64,000 bases of DNA, taken from Candidatus Obscuribacterium magneticum (lineage in GTDB: Bacteria > Elusimicrobiota > Elusimicrobia > F11). A model generated the notes under the pieces. It was not told the origin of the DNA, did not search any database, and saw nothing but the letters and a program-made list of their open reading frames with translations. Below, piece after piece: positions 17,998 through 26,716 of the stretch (positions are counted from its first letter, which is position 1; each line of letters begins with the position of its first letter). Location of the stretch: assembly GCA_020523905.1 (NCBI GenBank), contig JAJAPZ010000005.1:32684-96683 (forward strand), written 5' to 3'. The translations under genes and the position numbers were made by a program.

Positions 17998-18125
17998 CAC
18001 GCTTTCACCCTAAGACGGAGGAAAAACAAAAGTAAGGTCACCACCCCCAGCCCCCATCCCGAAACCAGGATCCACAGGTTATCCAGCCTCTTCATCAAAT
18101 AAAAAAGGAAGGGAATGATTCTCAT
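17997..18125 (-). CDS. 42-residue single-span membrane peptide
   Basis: The frame ATG 18125 to TGA 17997 encodes 42 residues starting MRIIPFLFYLMKRL and ending LRLRVKA, with a hydrophobic stretch (WILVSGWGLGVVTLLLFFL). Its ATG overlaps the TGA of the DUF1846 gene (ATGA) and its TGA overlaps the ATG of cysE (TGATG), so it fits exactly between two genes with no spacer. That fit is the main evidence that it is translated. The flanking basic residues suit a small inner-membrane protein. Function is unknown. Confidence 0.65.
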   Translation of the reverse strand: MRIIPFLFYLMKRLDNLWILVSGWGLGVVTLLLFFLRLRVKA

Positions 18126-19684
18126 CGTTCTTCGAAGAGGTTTTTGCTTGAGAAGTTGGGTTCGCTGGTGAGATTGACGCCCAGGCGCCTTAAGCCCGCC
18201 TCGTCGCCCGGTGTCGGGATGTGGGTCATGTGGACCTCGCAGCCGCGCAGGTCCTTCAATTTTTCCATGGCCATCCCGGCGGCGGGATTGTGGGTGGAAC
18301 TGATGCTCAAAGCCACGAGGGTCTCTTCCATATCGAGGCTGATGTTGTCGCCGTGCAGGATGTTTTTCTTGAGCTCCGCCAGGGACGAAATCACCGACGG
18401 AGCGAGCAGATGCAGATTGTCGGGCAGCATGGCCATCTTTTTGACCGCGTTCATAATGACGCTCGATGCGGCGTGCATGAGGGGGGAGTTCGTCCCGGTG
18501 ATGAGGCTGCCGTCTTTAAGCTCGATGGCCGCGCCGCAAAAAATGCCGTTATTCCCTTTACCTTTCACGCGGGCTTCCTCGGCGGCGGCCCGGGCGGGAC
18601 CCACCACGCGCCGATGGTCGGGTTTCAATTCGAGCTCTTCCATGAGAAGCTCCAGGCGCTGAACGGATTTCTTCTCCACAAACCCCATCACGTATTCGCA
18701 GGAGATCCGGAAGAAGCGCCGGATGATTTCCTGCCGGGCGGCTTCCTGCACAACCTCGTCATTCACAATTCCAAAACCCGCCCGGTTGACGCCCATATCC
18801 GTGGGCGACTGGTAGGGCGATTTTGCCCCCGTTATTTTTTCAAGCATGCGCTTCAGGATCGGGAAAATCTCGACATCCCGGTTGTAATTAATGGCCATCT
18901 GGCCATAAGCCTCCAGATGGAAGGGGTCAATGAGGTTGAAGTCCTCCAGGTCGGCGGTGGCCGCTTCATAGGCGACGTTCACGGGATGCTTCAAGGGGAT
19001 ATTCCAGATCGGGAAGGTCTCGAACTTGGAATACCCGGATTTTAAGCCCTGCCGGTGATCATGGTAAAGCTGGGAAAGGCAGGTGGAAAGCTTGCCTGAG
19101 CCGGGGCCCGGCCCCGTCACGATGACCAGCGGTTTCGTTGTTTTGATGTGGTCGTTCTTGCCGTAGCCCTCGTCGGAGACAATCCGGTCAATATCGGTGG
19201 GATAGCCCTTGATCGGGTAATGAAGATAAACCGGGATGTTGCTCCGTTCGAGCTTGTTTTTAAAGACGCGGGCCGAATGCTGGCCCTCAAACCGCGTGAT
19301 GACGACCGCCGTGATCTCGATGCCCCACTTTCGCAAATCATCAATGAGCTTTAAGGCGTCCACGTCGTAGGTGTGGCCGAAGTCGGCCCGCACCTTCTTT
19401 CGCTCAATGTCCCCCGCATAAATGCAAAGGATGATGTCCGCCTGTCCTTTAAGATTTTGGAGGAGGTGCATCTTGACGTTGGGGTCGAACCCCGGCAGGA
19501 CCCGCGCGGCATGATAATCGAAGAGGAGCTTCCCGCCGAATTCCAGGTAGAGCTTGTCCGCGTAGGCTCCCACGCGCTCGAGAATGGCGCCGGTCTGCTC
19601 CTTCAAATATTTTTCGTTATCGAATCCGAGCGAATGGTTTTGTGTCATCGTCGTCTGCGCGGTGCGCTCATCCAACTGTTGCAT
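18122..19684 (-). CDS. DUF1846 family protein
   Basis: 520 aa, matching the recalled length and sequence features of DUF1846 (GFDNEKYLKEQTGAILER, then ITRFEGQHSARVFKNKLE, GPGPGSGKLSTCLSQLYHD). The GPGPGSGK segment looks like a phosphate-binding loop. Family structures are known, but the function is not assigned. The first ATG is used; one at codon 13 is an alternative. It precedes the small membrane peptide and cysE in one operon. Confidence 0.85.
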   Translation of the reverse strand: MQQLDERTAQTTMTQNHSLGFDNEKYLKEQTGAILERVGAYADKLYLEFGGKLLFDYHAARVLPGFDPNVKMHLLQNLKGQADIILCIYAGDIERKKVRADFGHTYDVDALKLIDDLRKWGIEITAVVITRFEGQHSARVFKNKLERSNIPVYLHYPIKGYPTDIDRIVSDEGYGKNDHIKTTKPLVIVTGPGPGSGKLSTCLSQLYHDHRQGLKSGYSKFETFPIWNIPLKHPVNVAYEAATADLEDFNLIDPFHLEAYGQMAINYNRDVEIFPILKRMLEKITGAKSPYQSPTDMGVNRAGFGIVNDEVVQEAARQEIIRRFFRISCEYVMGFVEKKSVQRLELLMEELELKPDHRRVVGPARAAAEEARVKGKGNNGIFCGAAIELKDGSLITGTNSPLMHAASSVIMNAVKKMAMLPDNLHLLAPSVISSLAELKKNILHGDNISLDMEETLVALSISSTHNPAAGMAMEKLKDLRGCEVHMTHIPTPGDEAGLRRLGVNLTSEPNFSSKNLFEER

Positions 19685-19758
19685 AGAATCCCCCGTCCAA
19701 GGAATGCGTTGTCCAGGGCATTATATAGATTTTTACCAATTTCGGGAGAGGCCGGAGG

Positions 19759-21336
19759 TCACATCTCCAGGCCCGTCCCTTCTCCTCTGATTTTCGGGAA
19801 CTTTGAGAAATGAAAGACGAGCAGAAGAATCCCAAGCACGGCGTAAACGACGGTGTAGGCGGGGGCGGCCATCCAGCCGAAATAATTCTGAATGCCGGCG
19901 GGCGTCAGCCGGTAGGCATGGATGAGGCCGATGAAGGATAATATGGCGGCGGCAAAACTCCACACGGCGGCTTTCAAGAATTTACGGTCAATCACATGGG
20001 CCATCACAGCGGAAAAGATCATGGCGATCAGAAGAAATCCCTGATAGAGGCTGATGATGCCGGTGATATAGAGCTCGGACCCAAACTGATCGAAGGCGTC
20101 ATAGAGATTGGCGCCGACGGCCCGAAGGGAGGTTTCGATGATATGGAGCACCCACGCGGCCATGGCCGGAATCAGGCCCAACGCCACCGCGATGGCATGG
20201 CGGCGGTCTGTTTCCTGAAAGGCCTGGGCCACAATCACAAGTCCCACCCAAATGAGGATCCCCAGAGTCACTTCCAAGGGAACGATTTTTAAGACGGCCG
20301 TGATCCCCCCGATCAAGCACAGGACCGTGATCACAATGCCGTTTAAGGCCGAGTATCCCGACCGGGCCCCCATGGCTTTCCAGCCCGGATGGCCGATGTA
20401 AATGGTTGTTGGGAATGGGCTCCCCAGCGCCGCCGCCAAAAGAGAGGCGACGCCGTTCGCCAAAAGAGAGGGCCGGGTTTTAAAAGCATCCCCGGCGGCG
20501 TCGGCGCTCTCGAGGTTTTGGATCGAACTCACCACGTTAAAGAGCCCGATCGGGATGACGACGGCGATGGTGCTCCATCCCTGGGGACTGAACAACATCG
20601 ACACCAATTCCCGAACGGCCGGCACCGGCCAGTTCAACTTTAAGGAAAGTTCTATCTCCGGCGTGTTAATTCCTGAAACCCCAAACAATCTCAAGATCCA
20701 GGCCGCCCCCACCCCGATCACAATGGCGACCAAGCCCCCCGGAAGCCGGAGGGGCAGCCTCAGCCGCGCTCCGTAGAAAATAAAAATCAACATCATGGGG
20801 ATAATGGCGACGGTGGGCGCGGCAAAAACCTGGAAAGAAAATCCCAGGGTCATGAAGGAGAGGGCCACCCCCGCCAACGCCGACAAAAGCGCCGCCCGCG
20901 GCGTGTGGCGCTTGATCCAATCTCCGACGAAGGCACCCGCCGTTTCGATGATTCCGCTGATAAAGCAGGCGGCCAGGCCCGCCTTCCACGCCAGATCCGG
21001 ATTTCCCGTTTCATAATAGACCGGCCCCATGACGAGGAAAATGAAAGCGAGGAGGCTCACCGTGTTGATGCCGAAAGGAAGCGCCGTCACATCAAACCGG
21101 CCGGTTCTAAGGGCGAGGCGCCGCGCCTGCCAGGCGTAGAAAAGATTCCCCGCCAAAATGGAAAGGGCGGCCCCCGGCAGGATGCGGCCCGTGATGAAGG
21201 AATCGGGGAAGCCGCAGGCGTAGCGCCCGAGTATGACGATGAGCATCAGTTGGAGTAAATTGTCAATAAAAAGGCCGAAGAAGCCGTCAACGTCCCCACG
21301 GACAAGCCAGGCCGGACGCGTTTGTTTATTAGTCAT
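19759..21336 (-). CDS. NCS2-type permease (xanthine/uracil permease-like)
   Basis: 525 aa with about 12 to 14 membrane segments. The N-terminus GDVDGFFGLFIDNLLQLMLI and the PFGINTVSLLAF segment resemble a branch of the nucleobase-cation symporter 2 family. The substrate cannot be read from sequence; this branch is divergent from UraA/UapA. Its ATG overlaps the TGA of the upstream FlgO-like gene (ATGA), so the two are coupled. A 74-nt gap separates it from DUF1846. Confidence 0.8.
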   Translation of the reverse strand: MTNKQTRPAWLVRGDVDGFFGLFIDNLLQLMLIVILGRYACGFPDSFITGRILPGAALSILAGNLFYAWQARRLALRTGRFDVTALPFGINTVSLLAFIFLVMGPVYYETGNPDLAWKAGLAACFISGIIETAGAFVGDWIKRHTPRAALLSALAGVALSFMTLGFSFQVFAAPTVAIIPMMLIFIFYGARLRLPLRLPGGLVAIVIGVGAAWILRLFGVSGINTPEIELSLKLNWPVPAVRELVSMLFSPQGWSTIAVVIPIGLFNVVSSIQNLESADAAGDAFKTRPSLLANGVASLLAAALGSPFPTTIYIGHPGWKAMGARSGYSALNGIVITVLCLIGGITAVLKIVPLEVTLGILIWVGLVIVAQAFQETDRRHAIAVALGLIPAMAAWVLHIIETSLRAVGANLYDAFDQFGSELYITGIISLYQGFLLIAMIFSAVMAHVIDRKFLKAAVWSFAAAILSFIGLIHAYRLTPAGIQNYFGWMAAPAYTVVYAVLGILLLVFHFSKFPKIRGEGTGLEM

Positions 21337-22133
21337 TGAATAGAACCTCCTTCAAATCGACGAGTCGATGCGGGGATAAAAAAGGGAACGGGCGCCGGCA
21401 GGTAAACGGGGCGCCGGGGCTTGGCTTCCAAGTCCGAGAGTTTGTAACGCCCCTCGTTTCGCGTTGAACTGGCTTGGGAGAATCCAACGGCGCCGTAAGA
21501 GGCGGGAAGAGGCGCTCGCCCCTGCGCGACACGGGGCAGTTTCGGAAAATCCCTCCACAAGCGCTCGGTCCTGACACGGCCGGCGGCCAGAATCTCTCCT
21601 GTCGGCACCCTGATGACGCGCGCCACGACGTCGGTCGCCTCATCAGACGCATCCGACAGCGTTCCAATCACGATGGCATCCACGCCGAGGACGTGGCTCA
21701 TCATTTTGACGGACTCCGGGTCAATGACGCCGCTCTCCCACATTTTTCTCTCATCCAATAAACTTTGAATCAGGCGCCGCTCGACAACGGCGACGCCGTC
21801 TTGCACCAAATAGGTCACCAGGCGCTCTGACACCAGATACGAGCCCGTGCTCAAGCGCCCGCGCGGGTAGGAAAAATTCAAGACCGCCACCAAGGGGCCT
21901 TCTTTGACCTTGAGACCGGTTTCCAATTGTTGCGCAAGGGTTCGTACAGAGTCCGCCGCAAATAGGGATAAGGAAAAGCCCAAGAAAATAGACACGATAA
22001 CAGCATGCAACAGTGGCGAGAGAATGTTTCTCCCCTTGCCAGCGGGAAGCCGGCACGTGAACACCGTGCAGGCATCCCGCTGGCAAGGGGAGAAGGAAGC
22101 GGTACGAACGGGTTCAAAGGTTCGTTTTACCAT
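21333..22133 (-). CDS. FlgO/CsgG-like secreted protein, copy 2
   Basis: A domain from about VAVLNFSYP through GTLSDASDEATDV shows the FlgO/CsgG-type pattern: GSYLVSERLVTYL, VVERRLIQSLLDE, LGVDAIVIGTL. It is paralogous to the gene directly upstream. The start is uncertain. The ATG at 22133 overlaps the upstream stop but places a palindromic repeat (22029-22093) in the N-terminus, ahead of the hydrophobic segment AVIVSIFLGFSLSLFAA. GTG at 22064, TTG at 22010 or GTG at 21995 would give a conventional signal peptide. It is coupled to the permease downstream. Confidence 0.7.
   Translation of the reverse strand: MVKRTFEPVRTASFSPCQRDACTVFTCRLPAGKGRNILSPLLHAVIVSIFLGFSLSLFAADSVRTLAQQLETGLKVKEGPLVAVLNFSYPRGRLSTGSYLVSERLVTYLVQDGVAVVERRLIQSLLDERKMWESGVIDPESVKMMSHVLGVDAIVIGTLSDASDEATDVVARVIRVPTGEILAAGRVRTERLWRDFPKLPRVAQGRAPLPASYGAVGFSQASSTRNEGRYKLSDLEAKPRRPVYLPAPVPFFIPASTRRFEGGSIQ
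22029..22093. repeat. Palindromic repeat (family E)
   Basis: TCTCCCCTTGCCAGCGGGA and its complement form 19-bp arms around a GC-rich centre (CCGGCACGTGAACACCGTGC). It lies at the 5' end of the second FlgO-like gene and is open in that frame. Confidence 0.8.
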
Positions 22134-22618
22134 CCGAGGGTCGGCCTCCCCTCCCACGAACGGTCCAACAAGGTCCGACTGGCGCCGATGATCCGTCCGC
22201 TCCCCGAAAGAAGCGCCCGTGCGTTCAATTCTGTCTTCTGGTTATCCAGGTCGATGAGAGTTCCCGTGACGATCACATCCGCCCCCAACACCTCGCCGAT
22301 TCGCCGGGCGGATTTGGGGTCCATGAGGCCCGTCTCCGAGAGCCTCAGTTCGCCCAAGATCTGAACAATGTGGTTCCGCTCGATGACCTTGAGCCTCTTA
22401 TCCATCGCCAGATAAGTGGCCATCTGCTCGGACACAAGGAAGGGGCCATCACTATAATGATTGTCGTGATGCGGCACGGCCAGGACCGCCACCCGCGTCG
22501 GGCCGTGGCGGCTGATGTCGTCCGCCAGCTCCTTGGCCACTCTTTTAAGGGGATCCGCGGCCGCCCAAAGAAGGGTACTGAAGAATAGAAGGGAAACAAA
22601 AAAGGAGCCTCTCCTCAT
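22127..22618 (-). CDS. FlgO/CsgG-like secreted protein, copy 1
   Basis: 163 aa from the ATG at 22618 (MRRGSFFVSL). A clear signal peptide runs through LLFFSTLLWAAA. The domain matches the paralogue downstream: VAVLAVPHH, GPFLVSEQMATYLAMD, VIERNHIVQILGELRLSETG, VLGADVIVTGTLID. FlgO-type domains occur in outer-membrane or periplasmic proteins. It is the first gene of the minus-strand run into the permease. A longer start at 22654 is less likely because it precedes the signal peptide. Confidence 0.75.
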   Translation of the reverse strand: MRRGSFFVSLLFFSTLLWAAADPLKRVAKELADDISRHGPTRVAVLAVPHHDNHYSDGPFLVSEQMATYLAMDKRLKVIERNHIVQILGELRLSETGLMDPKSARRIGEVLGADVIVTGTLIDLDNQKTELNARALLSGSGRIIGASRTLLDRSWEGRPTLGW

Positions 22619-22722
22619 ATGTTTGATTTTCCACCATTCTGAATTTGCCTTCAAGCTTTTTCTCTGGGAATTCAGCTGGCGGCGCCGTATTTTGAAGGAG
22701 AAATTAATGAGGATGTCGAGGA

Positions 22723-23133
22723 TTACGGTTGACGTACGGTGACGGTAATAGGATCCGCCACGAGGGACGTGGGCTGGGGAGATGAGTGGTCGGTGACCTT
22801 CACAGTGACGGTGTAGATGCTGGCTTTTTCAAAAGCATGAATGGGATTTTGATCCGTGCTCGTTTGCCCATCTCCAAAAACCCAGAGGTAGTCATAAGGA
22901 TACCTTCCTCCGGAAGGCGTGCAGAAAAAATGAACATCGGCACCGACTTCGGGCGCATAGTCCCGCGAGCCGTCAACCACCACCAGCGATGGGTGAAGAT
23001 TGTGGAATTCCCCGACAGCCCCCATGCCTCCGATGGTGAGCGGAACCATGTGAATTTCCTCGGCAAAACCCCTGGCCGACATCACGGCGAGAACAATCAA
23101 AAAGGCTGCTATCAGAATCAATTTGCCCTTCAT
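22723..23133 (-). CDS. Secreted single PKD-domain protein
   Basis: 136 aa. The signal peptide is KLILIAAFLIVLAVMSARGFA. A single PKD/Ig-like domain has the typical YLWVFGDGQTSTDQNPIHAF segment and a closing YTVTVKVTD strand. It is probably an envelope or extracellular protein. The ATG at 23133 is preferred over the TTG just before it, with AGAGGTG upstream. A terminator-like hairpin sits in its leader. Confidence 0.8.
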   Translation of the reverse strand: MKGKLILIAAFLIVLAVMSARGFAEEIHMVPLTIGGMGAVGEFHNLHPSLVVVDGSRDYAPEVGADVHFFCTPSGGRYPYDYLWVFGDGQTSTDQNPIHAFEKASIYTVTVKVTDHSSPQPTSLVADPITVTVRQP

Positions 23134-23164
23134 CAAGACACACCTCTCAATTAATTTAAACGTT

Positions 23165-23189
23165 AAAAAAGGGGCAACGTTCCCCTCTT
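23165..23189 (-). terminator. Terminator-like hairpin in the PKD gene leader
   Basis: On the minus strand AAGAGGGG pairs with CCCCTTTTTT across a 7-nt loop (AACGTTG), with one G-U pair, ending in a T-run. It lies about 30 nt before the PKD start and downstream of the only available promoter space, so it would terminate within the leader. Confidence 0.4.
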
Positions 23190-23354
23190 AAGAAAGGATA
23201 CGGCGGCGTAAGACCCTTAAAATGTCCGCCTTCGCCGTCGATGATTTGTTAAGCTAAGGCTCCCTTCAGAAGGCCTTCTCCAAAACGTTGCATTCAACTT
23301 CCCTTCCTTATATTGCCAATCCCTCCTGGTTCTTAACAAGGAGATCATATCACC

Positions 23355-24440
23355 ATGAAAAAATCAGGAAAGCTCATCAAACGCATTGGACTCCTCCCCT
23401 CAGGGTATCCAAAATTCTTATCGGACCTGAAAGTTCGGATCCGGTCCGCCCAGCTCAAAGCCGCCGTTTCCGTTACCCGGGAACTGGTTCTTCTATATTG
23501 GGATCTCGGACGGCGGATCGTCGAGAAACAAAGAGAGGAGGGGTGGGGCCAATCTGTCATTGAGACACTGTCCCGAGATCTCCAAAAGGCCTTCCCTGGC
23601 GTGGATGGTTACTCCACTCGAAATATCTGGCGCATGAGGGCTTTTTATCTGGCCTACAGTCGTTCCCTCCAAAAACTGCCACAGCCTGTGGCAGAATTGA
23701 AAGGGTATCATCCACCGAAGGTTGTGTCAGAAATTCCTTGGGGGCATAATATCCTTTTACTCGAGAAGGTGATGGATCTTCGTGTTCGTCTCTGGTACGC
23801 CCAATGCACCGTAAAATATGGATGGAGCCGTTCCGTCCTTTGGCAGCACGTCGAAACCCATCTTTTCGAACGACAGGGAAAAAGAATTGAAACAACAAAT
23901 TTCCGAAGGACTCTTCCACCCGCGCAATCGGACTTGGCCCTGGAAATCATGAAGGACCCCTACAACTTTGACTTTCTCACTCTTAAGGCTCCGGCCCGCG
24001 AAAAGCATTTGGAGGAAGGGCTTCTTCAGCATATCCGCCGGTTTCTTCTCGAGCTGGGCGTTGGATTTTCGTTCGTCGGGAGCCAATTCCCACTATCGGT
24101 GGGGGGCCAAGACTTCCACATCGACCTTTTGTTTTATCACCTGCGGTTGCGGTGTTTCGTGGTCATCGAATTAAAAATGGGGGAGTTCAAGCCTGAATAT
24201 GCCGGCAAGATGAATTTCTATCTCTCTGCGATCGACGCGCGCCTGCGCCACCGTTCCGACCATCCCTCCATCGGCCTCATCCTTTGTCAGAAAAAGAATA
24301 AGCTCATCGTCGAATACGCCCTGAGAGACACCCGTAAGCCCATCGGCGTCTCCGCCTATCGAATGACCGGGGCCCTGCCGAAACACCTACAAAGAAATCT
24401 GCCGACCGCTGAAGACATCGAAGCGGAGCTGAAAGTTTAA
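23355..24440 (+). CDS. DUF1016 family PD-(D/E)xK nuclease domain protein (YhcG-like)
   Basis: 361 aa. The N-terminal DUF1016_N region has LYWDLGRRIVEKQREEGWGQ and FPGVDGYSTRNIWRMRAFY, then SEIPWGHNILLL. The C-terminal PDDEXK domain includes HIDLLFYHLRLRCFVVIELK, giving the Asp and E-x-K residues. Full-length compared with YhcG. It is a predicted nuclease, scattered among bacteria and often near defence genes; the target is unknown. It is divergent from the PKD gene. Confidence 0.88.
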   Translation: MKKSGKLIKRIGLLPSGYPKFLSDLKVRIRSAQLKAAVSVTRELVLLYWDLGRRIVEKQREEGWGQSVIETLSRDLQKAFPGVDGYSTRNIWRMRAFYLAYSRSLQKLPQPVAELKGYHPPKVVSEIPWGHNILLLEKVMDLRVRLWYAQCTVKYGWSRSVLWQHVETHLFERQGKRIETTNFRRTLPPAQSDLALEIMKDPYNFDFLTLKAPAREKHLEEGLLQHIRRFLLELGVGFSFVGSQFPLSVGGQDFHIDLLFYHLRLRCFVVIELKMGEFKPEYAGKMNFYLSAIDARLRHRSDHPSIGLILCQKKNKLIVEYALRDTRKPIGVSAYRMTGALPKHLQRNLPTAEDIEAELKV

Positions 24441-24731
24441 GACGGGAGAATGCCCCGGTTCGTTTTCCCCCACCCCCTTCGGCGTCCCCGCCGGCCCCAA
24501 CCTGGAGGACCAGGCCAAGCCGTGCCCCATTCGTTTCCCCTTTCACACAAATACGCGCAAACATGCGAATCCAAAACGGAGAGGGTCTTGATTCGTTATT
24601 TTGGAGAGGCCGCGATTGTATCATATTTTCCGACGATAAAATGCCGAGTATTTAAGGGCAAGGCTTACCTTTTGACACGCTAAAGCCTTGGGGCAAGGGT
24701 ACCGGTATAATAGAATTCAGGTGAGGCCAAA

Positions 24732-25568
24732 ATGGATATCCCCTCCATCCTTAAGTTGTCAAGAAAAAGCCGCCTGCTCATAAGACCTCTGCTGCGGGCC
24801 TCGGTCTTAGGGCTAACGCTCACCCTGGTAACAGCGGCTCTCCTCGCCACAGCGGTGCTTTTTTCTCCGGAGGATTCCGTTCGCGATCAGATTATCCGGC
24901 GGATCAACCTCGCCCGGCAATCGATCGATGTGGCCGTCTACTCCTTCACCTCCGGCGATATCGCCCAAGCCCTGGTGGAGGCCTCCCGCCGCGGCGTTAG
25001 GGTCCGGGTGATCATGGACAAAGGACAATCAAAATCCAAATTCGCGGAGGCCGATTACCTGGAAGACAACAACATCCCCATCCAACGGATCACCGGATTC
25101 GGCGAACGGGGTATCATGCACAACAAGTTCGCCGTCTTCGACCAGAAAGAGGTGGTGACGGGAAGCTACAACTGGACGGAAAACGCCGAGCGTTACAATT
25201 ATGAGAACGCCCTCTTTTCCGAAGAGAAAGGCGTGATCGATAAGTATGCGGGCGAATTCGCCAAGCTTTGGCAGACCCGCCTGCCGGACGGCCAGGCCGA
25301 CCGGACGAAGGAGCCCCTGGCCCAGAAGGAAGGAGCCGTCACCCTGAAAGGCCGCATGGTCCGCTCACACGTGAACGGGAGATCGTGGGTTTTTGAATCG
25401 CTGGACGGGAAGAAGTACGAGCTCACCGGCGGTGACGAGGGGCTCTATCGAAACGGCCTCCTGGCCGAGGTGACCCTGATCCCCCAGCCTGGCCCTTCGA
25501 CCCTGCGGCAAGAAAGTGAGGCGGCCCGGGTCATTACCTACAAAATTCTTGGGGGAAGAAATAGGTGA
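24732..25568 (+). CDS. Phospholipase D-like nuclease family protein with one HKD motif
   Basis: 278 aa. An N-terminal membrane anchor (ASVLGLTLTLVTAALLATAVLF) is followed by a single PLD domain with H130, K132, D137 in MHNKFAVFDQKEVVTGSYNW. A single HKD motif implies dimerisation, as in the Nuc group. The C-terminal 90 residues form a small extra domain. A TATAAT lies at 24706-24711. The last 35 nt recur at 26569-26603. Confidence 0.85.
   Translation: MDIPSILKLSRKSRLLIRPLLRASVLGLTLTLVTAALLATAVLFSPEDSVRDQIIRRINLARQSIDVAVYSFTSGDIAQALVEASRRGVRVRVIMDKGQSKSKFAEADYLEDNNIPIQRITGFGERGIMHNKFAVFDQKEVVTGSYNWTENAERYNYENALFSEEKGVIDKYAGEFAKLWQTRLPDGQADRTKEPLAQKEGAVTLKGRMVRSHVNGRSWVFESLDGKKYELTGGDEGLYRNGLLAEVTLIPQPGPSTLRQESEAARVITYKILGGRNR
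25516..25550 (+). repeat. Direct repeat, left copy, in the PLD gene 3' end
   Basis: This 35-nt stretch (GTGAGGCGGCCCGGGTC...) recurs at 26569-26603 with about three mismatches. The two copies bracket the Fic module. Confidence 0.75.
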
Positions 25569-25632
25569 AAATGAAGCGTTATCGAACAAAATCGGGCATG
25601 AAAACGGCCCTCGTTCATGTTAAAATGTTCGT

Positions 25633-25839
25633 ATGAGAAAGAAACTACTGATTGAAACCAATCCCTACCTTCGGGATCCAAAACACTTTCGAAGAAGCAT
25701 TCTGGCAAATGTGACCAGCTCTATCGCCGTCGAATTGGGGCGTGTTCCCAAATCCATCCGAAAAGCGCTTAAGGCCTACGACTTTAAATCGACTTCCCTT
25801 CTCGACTTATCCGATTGGAATCCATCGCTTCCGCAATAA
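25633..25839 (+). CDS. Small protein next to Fic, possible antitoxin
   Basis: 68 aa beginning MRKKLLIETNPYLRDPKHF. The segment VTSSIAVELGRVP resembles the (S/T)xxxE(G/N) inhibitory helix of Fic antitoxins, but the Gly/Asn follows one residue late, so the match is imperfect. The 3' end overlaps the convergent fic gene by 56 nt. I recall similar small IETNPYLRD proteins in other bacteria but cannot name a family. Antitoxin function is an inference from position and the partial motif. Confidence 0.55.
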   Translation: MRKKLLIETNPYLRDPKHFRRSILANVTSSIAVELGRVPKSIRKALKAYDFKSTSLLDLSDWNPSLPQ

Positions 25840-26470
25840 TTTGCTTTAGAATTTTTCCCATCGGTTTATAATTCTTGTCCAACCCCGCTCGAACCGCCGC
25901 GAAATATTCCTCTTTCTTCTTCCCTTGAAGGGCATTGAAATTAATCATGGGAAGGTCCGCCTGCATAGCCATCAGCGTCGTTAAAACGCGGGCGATCCGT
26001 CCATTCCCCTCCCGAAAGGGATGTATGAGGACAAACTCGACATGCGTTTCGGCTAAGGCTCGAATAACTCGATCGATGGTCTTAAAACTGCAGGGCGAGT
26101 TTTTCCCTAAAATGTTTTCTCCAAATTCTTTCATTAAACGCGGAATTTGATCGGAAGAGGCAAAGGGGAATCCTTCTTTACTCAAGTTGACCCGGTGATA
26201 ACGGCCCGCCCATCCGTATATTTTCCCCAACCACTGCCGGTGGATTTTGCAAACATCGAATTCAGTAAAACGGTGATCCTTTTCGAAGCTCCTGGGAAGA
26301 GATGTCATCAGCTGTTCCAAAGCTAAGCTTTCGACACCATCCATTACTTTTTTGCTCCGTATTCCCAATAAATTCTTCAGGACTTTCTCCTGTGACCCCG
26401 GTTCATATTGGTCTTCAATGAGCCCTGATGTGTCGTAACGCTGGCCCTTACTCAATTGACCCTCCTCCAC
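25784..26470 (-). CDS. Fic/DOC family protein (probable AMPylase)
   Basis: 228 aa. The Fic core motif HPFREGNGR is at residues 150-158, with His150 and the phosphate-binding loop intact. Upstream FPFASSDQIP fits the flap. Fic enzymes transfer AMP or other phosphate-containing groups to Ser/Thr/Tyr of target proteins. An N-terminal (S/T)xxxE(G/N) inhibitory helix is not obvious, which would fit a class I enzyme with a separate antitoxin. Translation probably starts at the first Met. Confidence 0.88.
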   Translation of the reverse strand: MEEGQLSKGQRYDTSGLIEDQYEPGSQEKVLKNLLGIRSKKVMDGVESLALEQLMTSLPRSFEKDHRFTEFDVCKIHRQWLGKIYGWAGRYHRVNLSKEGFPFASSDQIPRLMKEFGENILGKNSPCSFKTIDRVIRALAETHVEFVLIHPFREGNGRIARVLTTLMAMQADLPMINFNALQGKKKEEYFAAVRAGLDKNYKPMGKILKQIIAEAMDSNRISREGKSI

Positions 26471-26543
26471 GAATCCCTTAAAGACGTCTCAACTTTCAAA
26501 GCAACCGGCACAGTAAAAAGATTGTAACAGATTGCTTTCACCC

Positions 26544-26609
26544 ATGGAAAACCATCGAACAACCTCCCGTGAGGCAGCCCGGGTCCTTACCTACAAAATC
26601 CTTAAATAA
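26544..26609 (+). pseudogene. Remnant of a PLD-gene 3' end
   Basis: The frame MENHRTTS then REAARVLTYKILK matches the C-terminus of the PLD protein at 25568 (SEAARVITYKILGG). Nothing resembling the rest of a PLD domain precedes it. It looks like the tail of a second copy cut off by insertion of the Fic segment, or a target duplication. Confidence 0.55.
26569..26603 (+). repeat. Direct repeat, right copy
   Basis: Second copy of the 35-nt segment at 25516-25550, about 1050 bp away. Confidence 0.75.
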
Positions 26610-26716
26610 ATCAGCCCTTCAAAGCGGGGTGGACAGGGTCTTATTGAGAAGTTATGATTGGTCCTGTTGCAAGAAGCCCCATCCAATAAAAAATTCCATC
26701 CGGGAAGGAGATTCGC

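Noticed and set aside
18221..19045. 274-residue plus-strand frame
   Set aside because: Antisense to the DUF1846 gene, which has clear family features.
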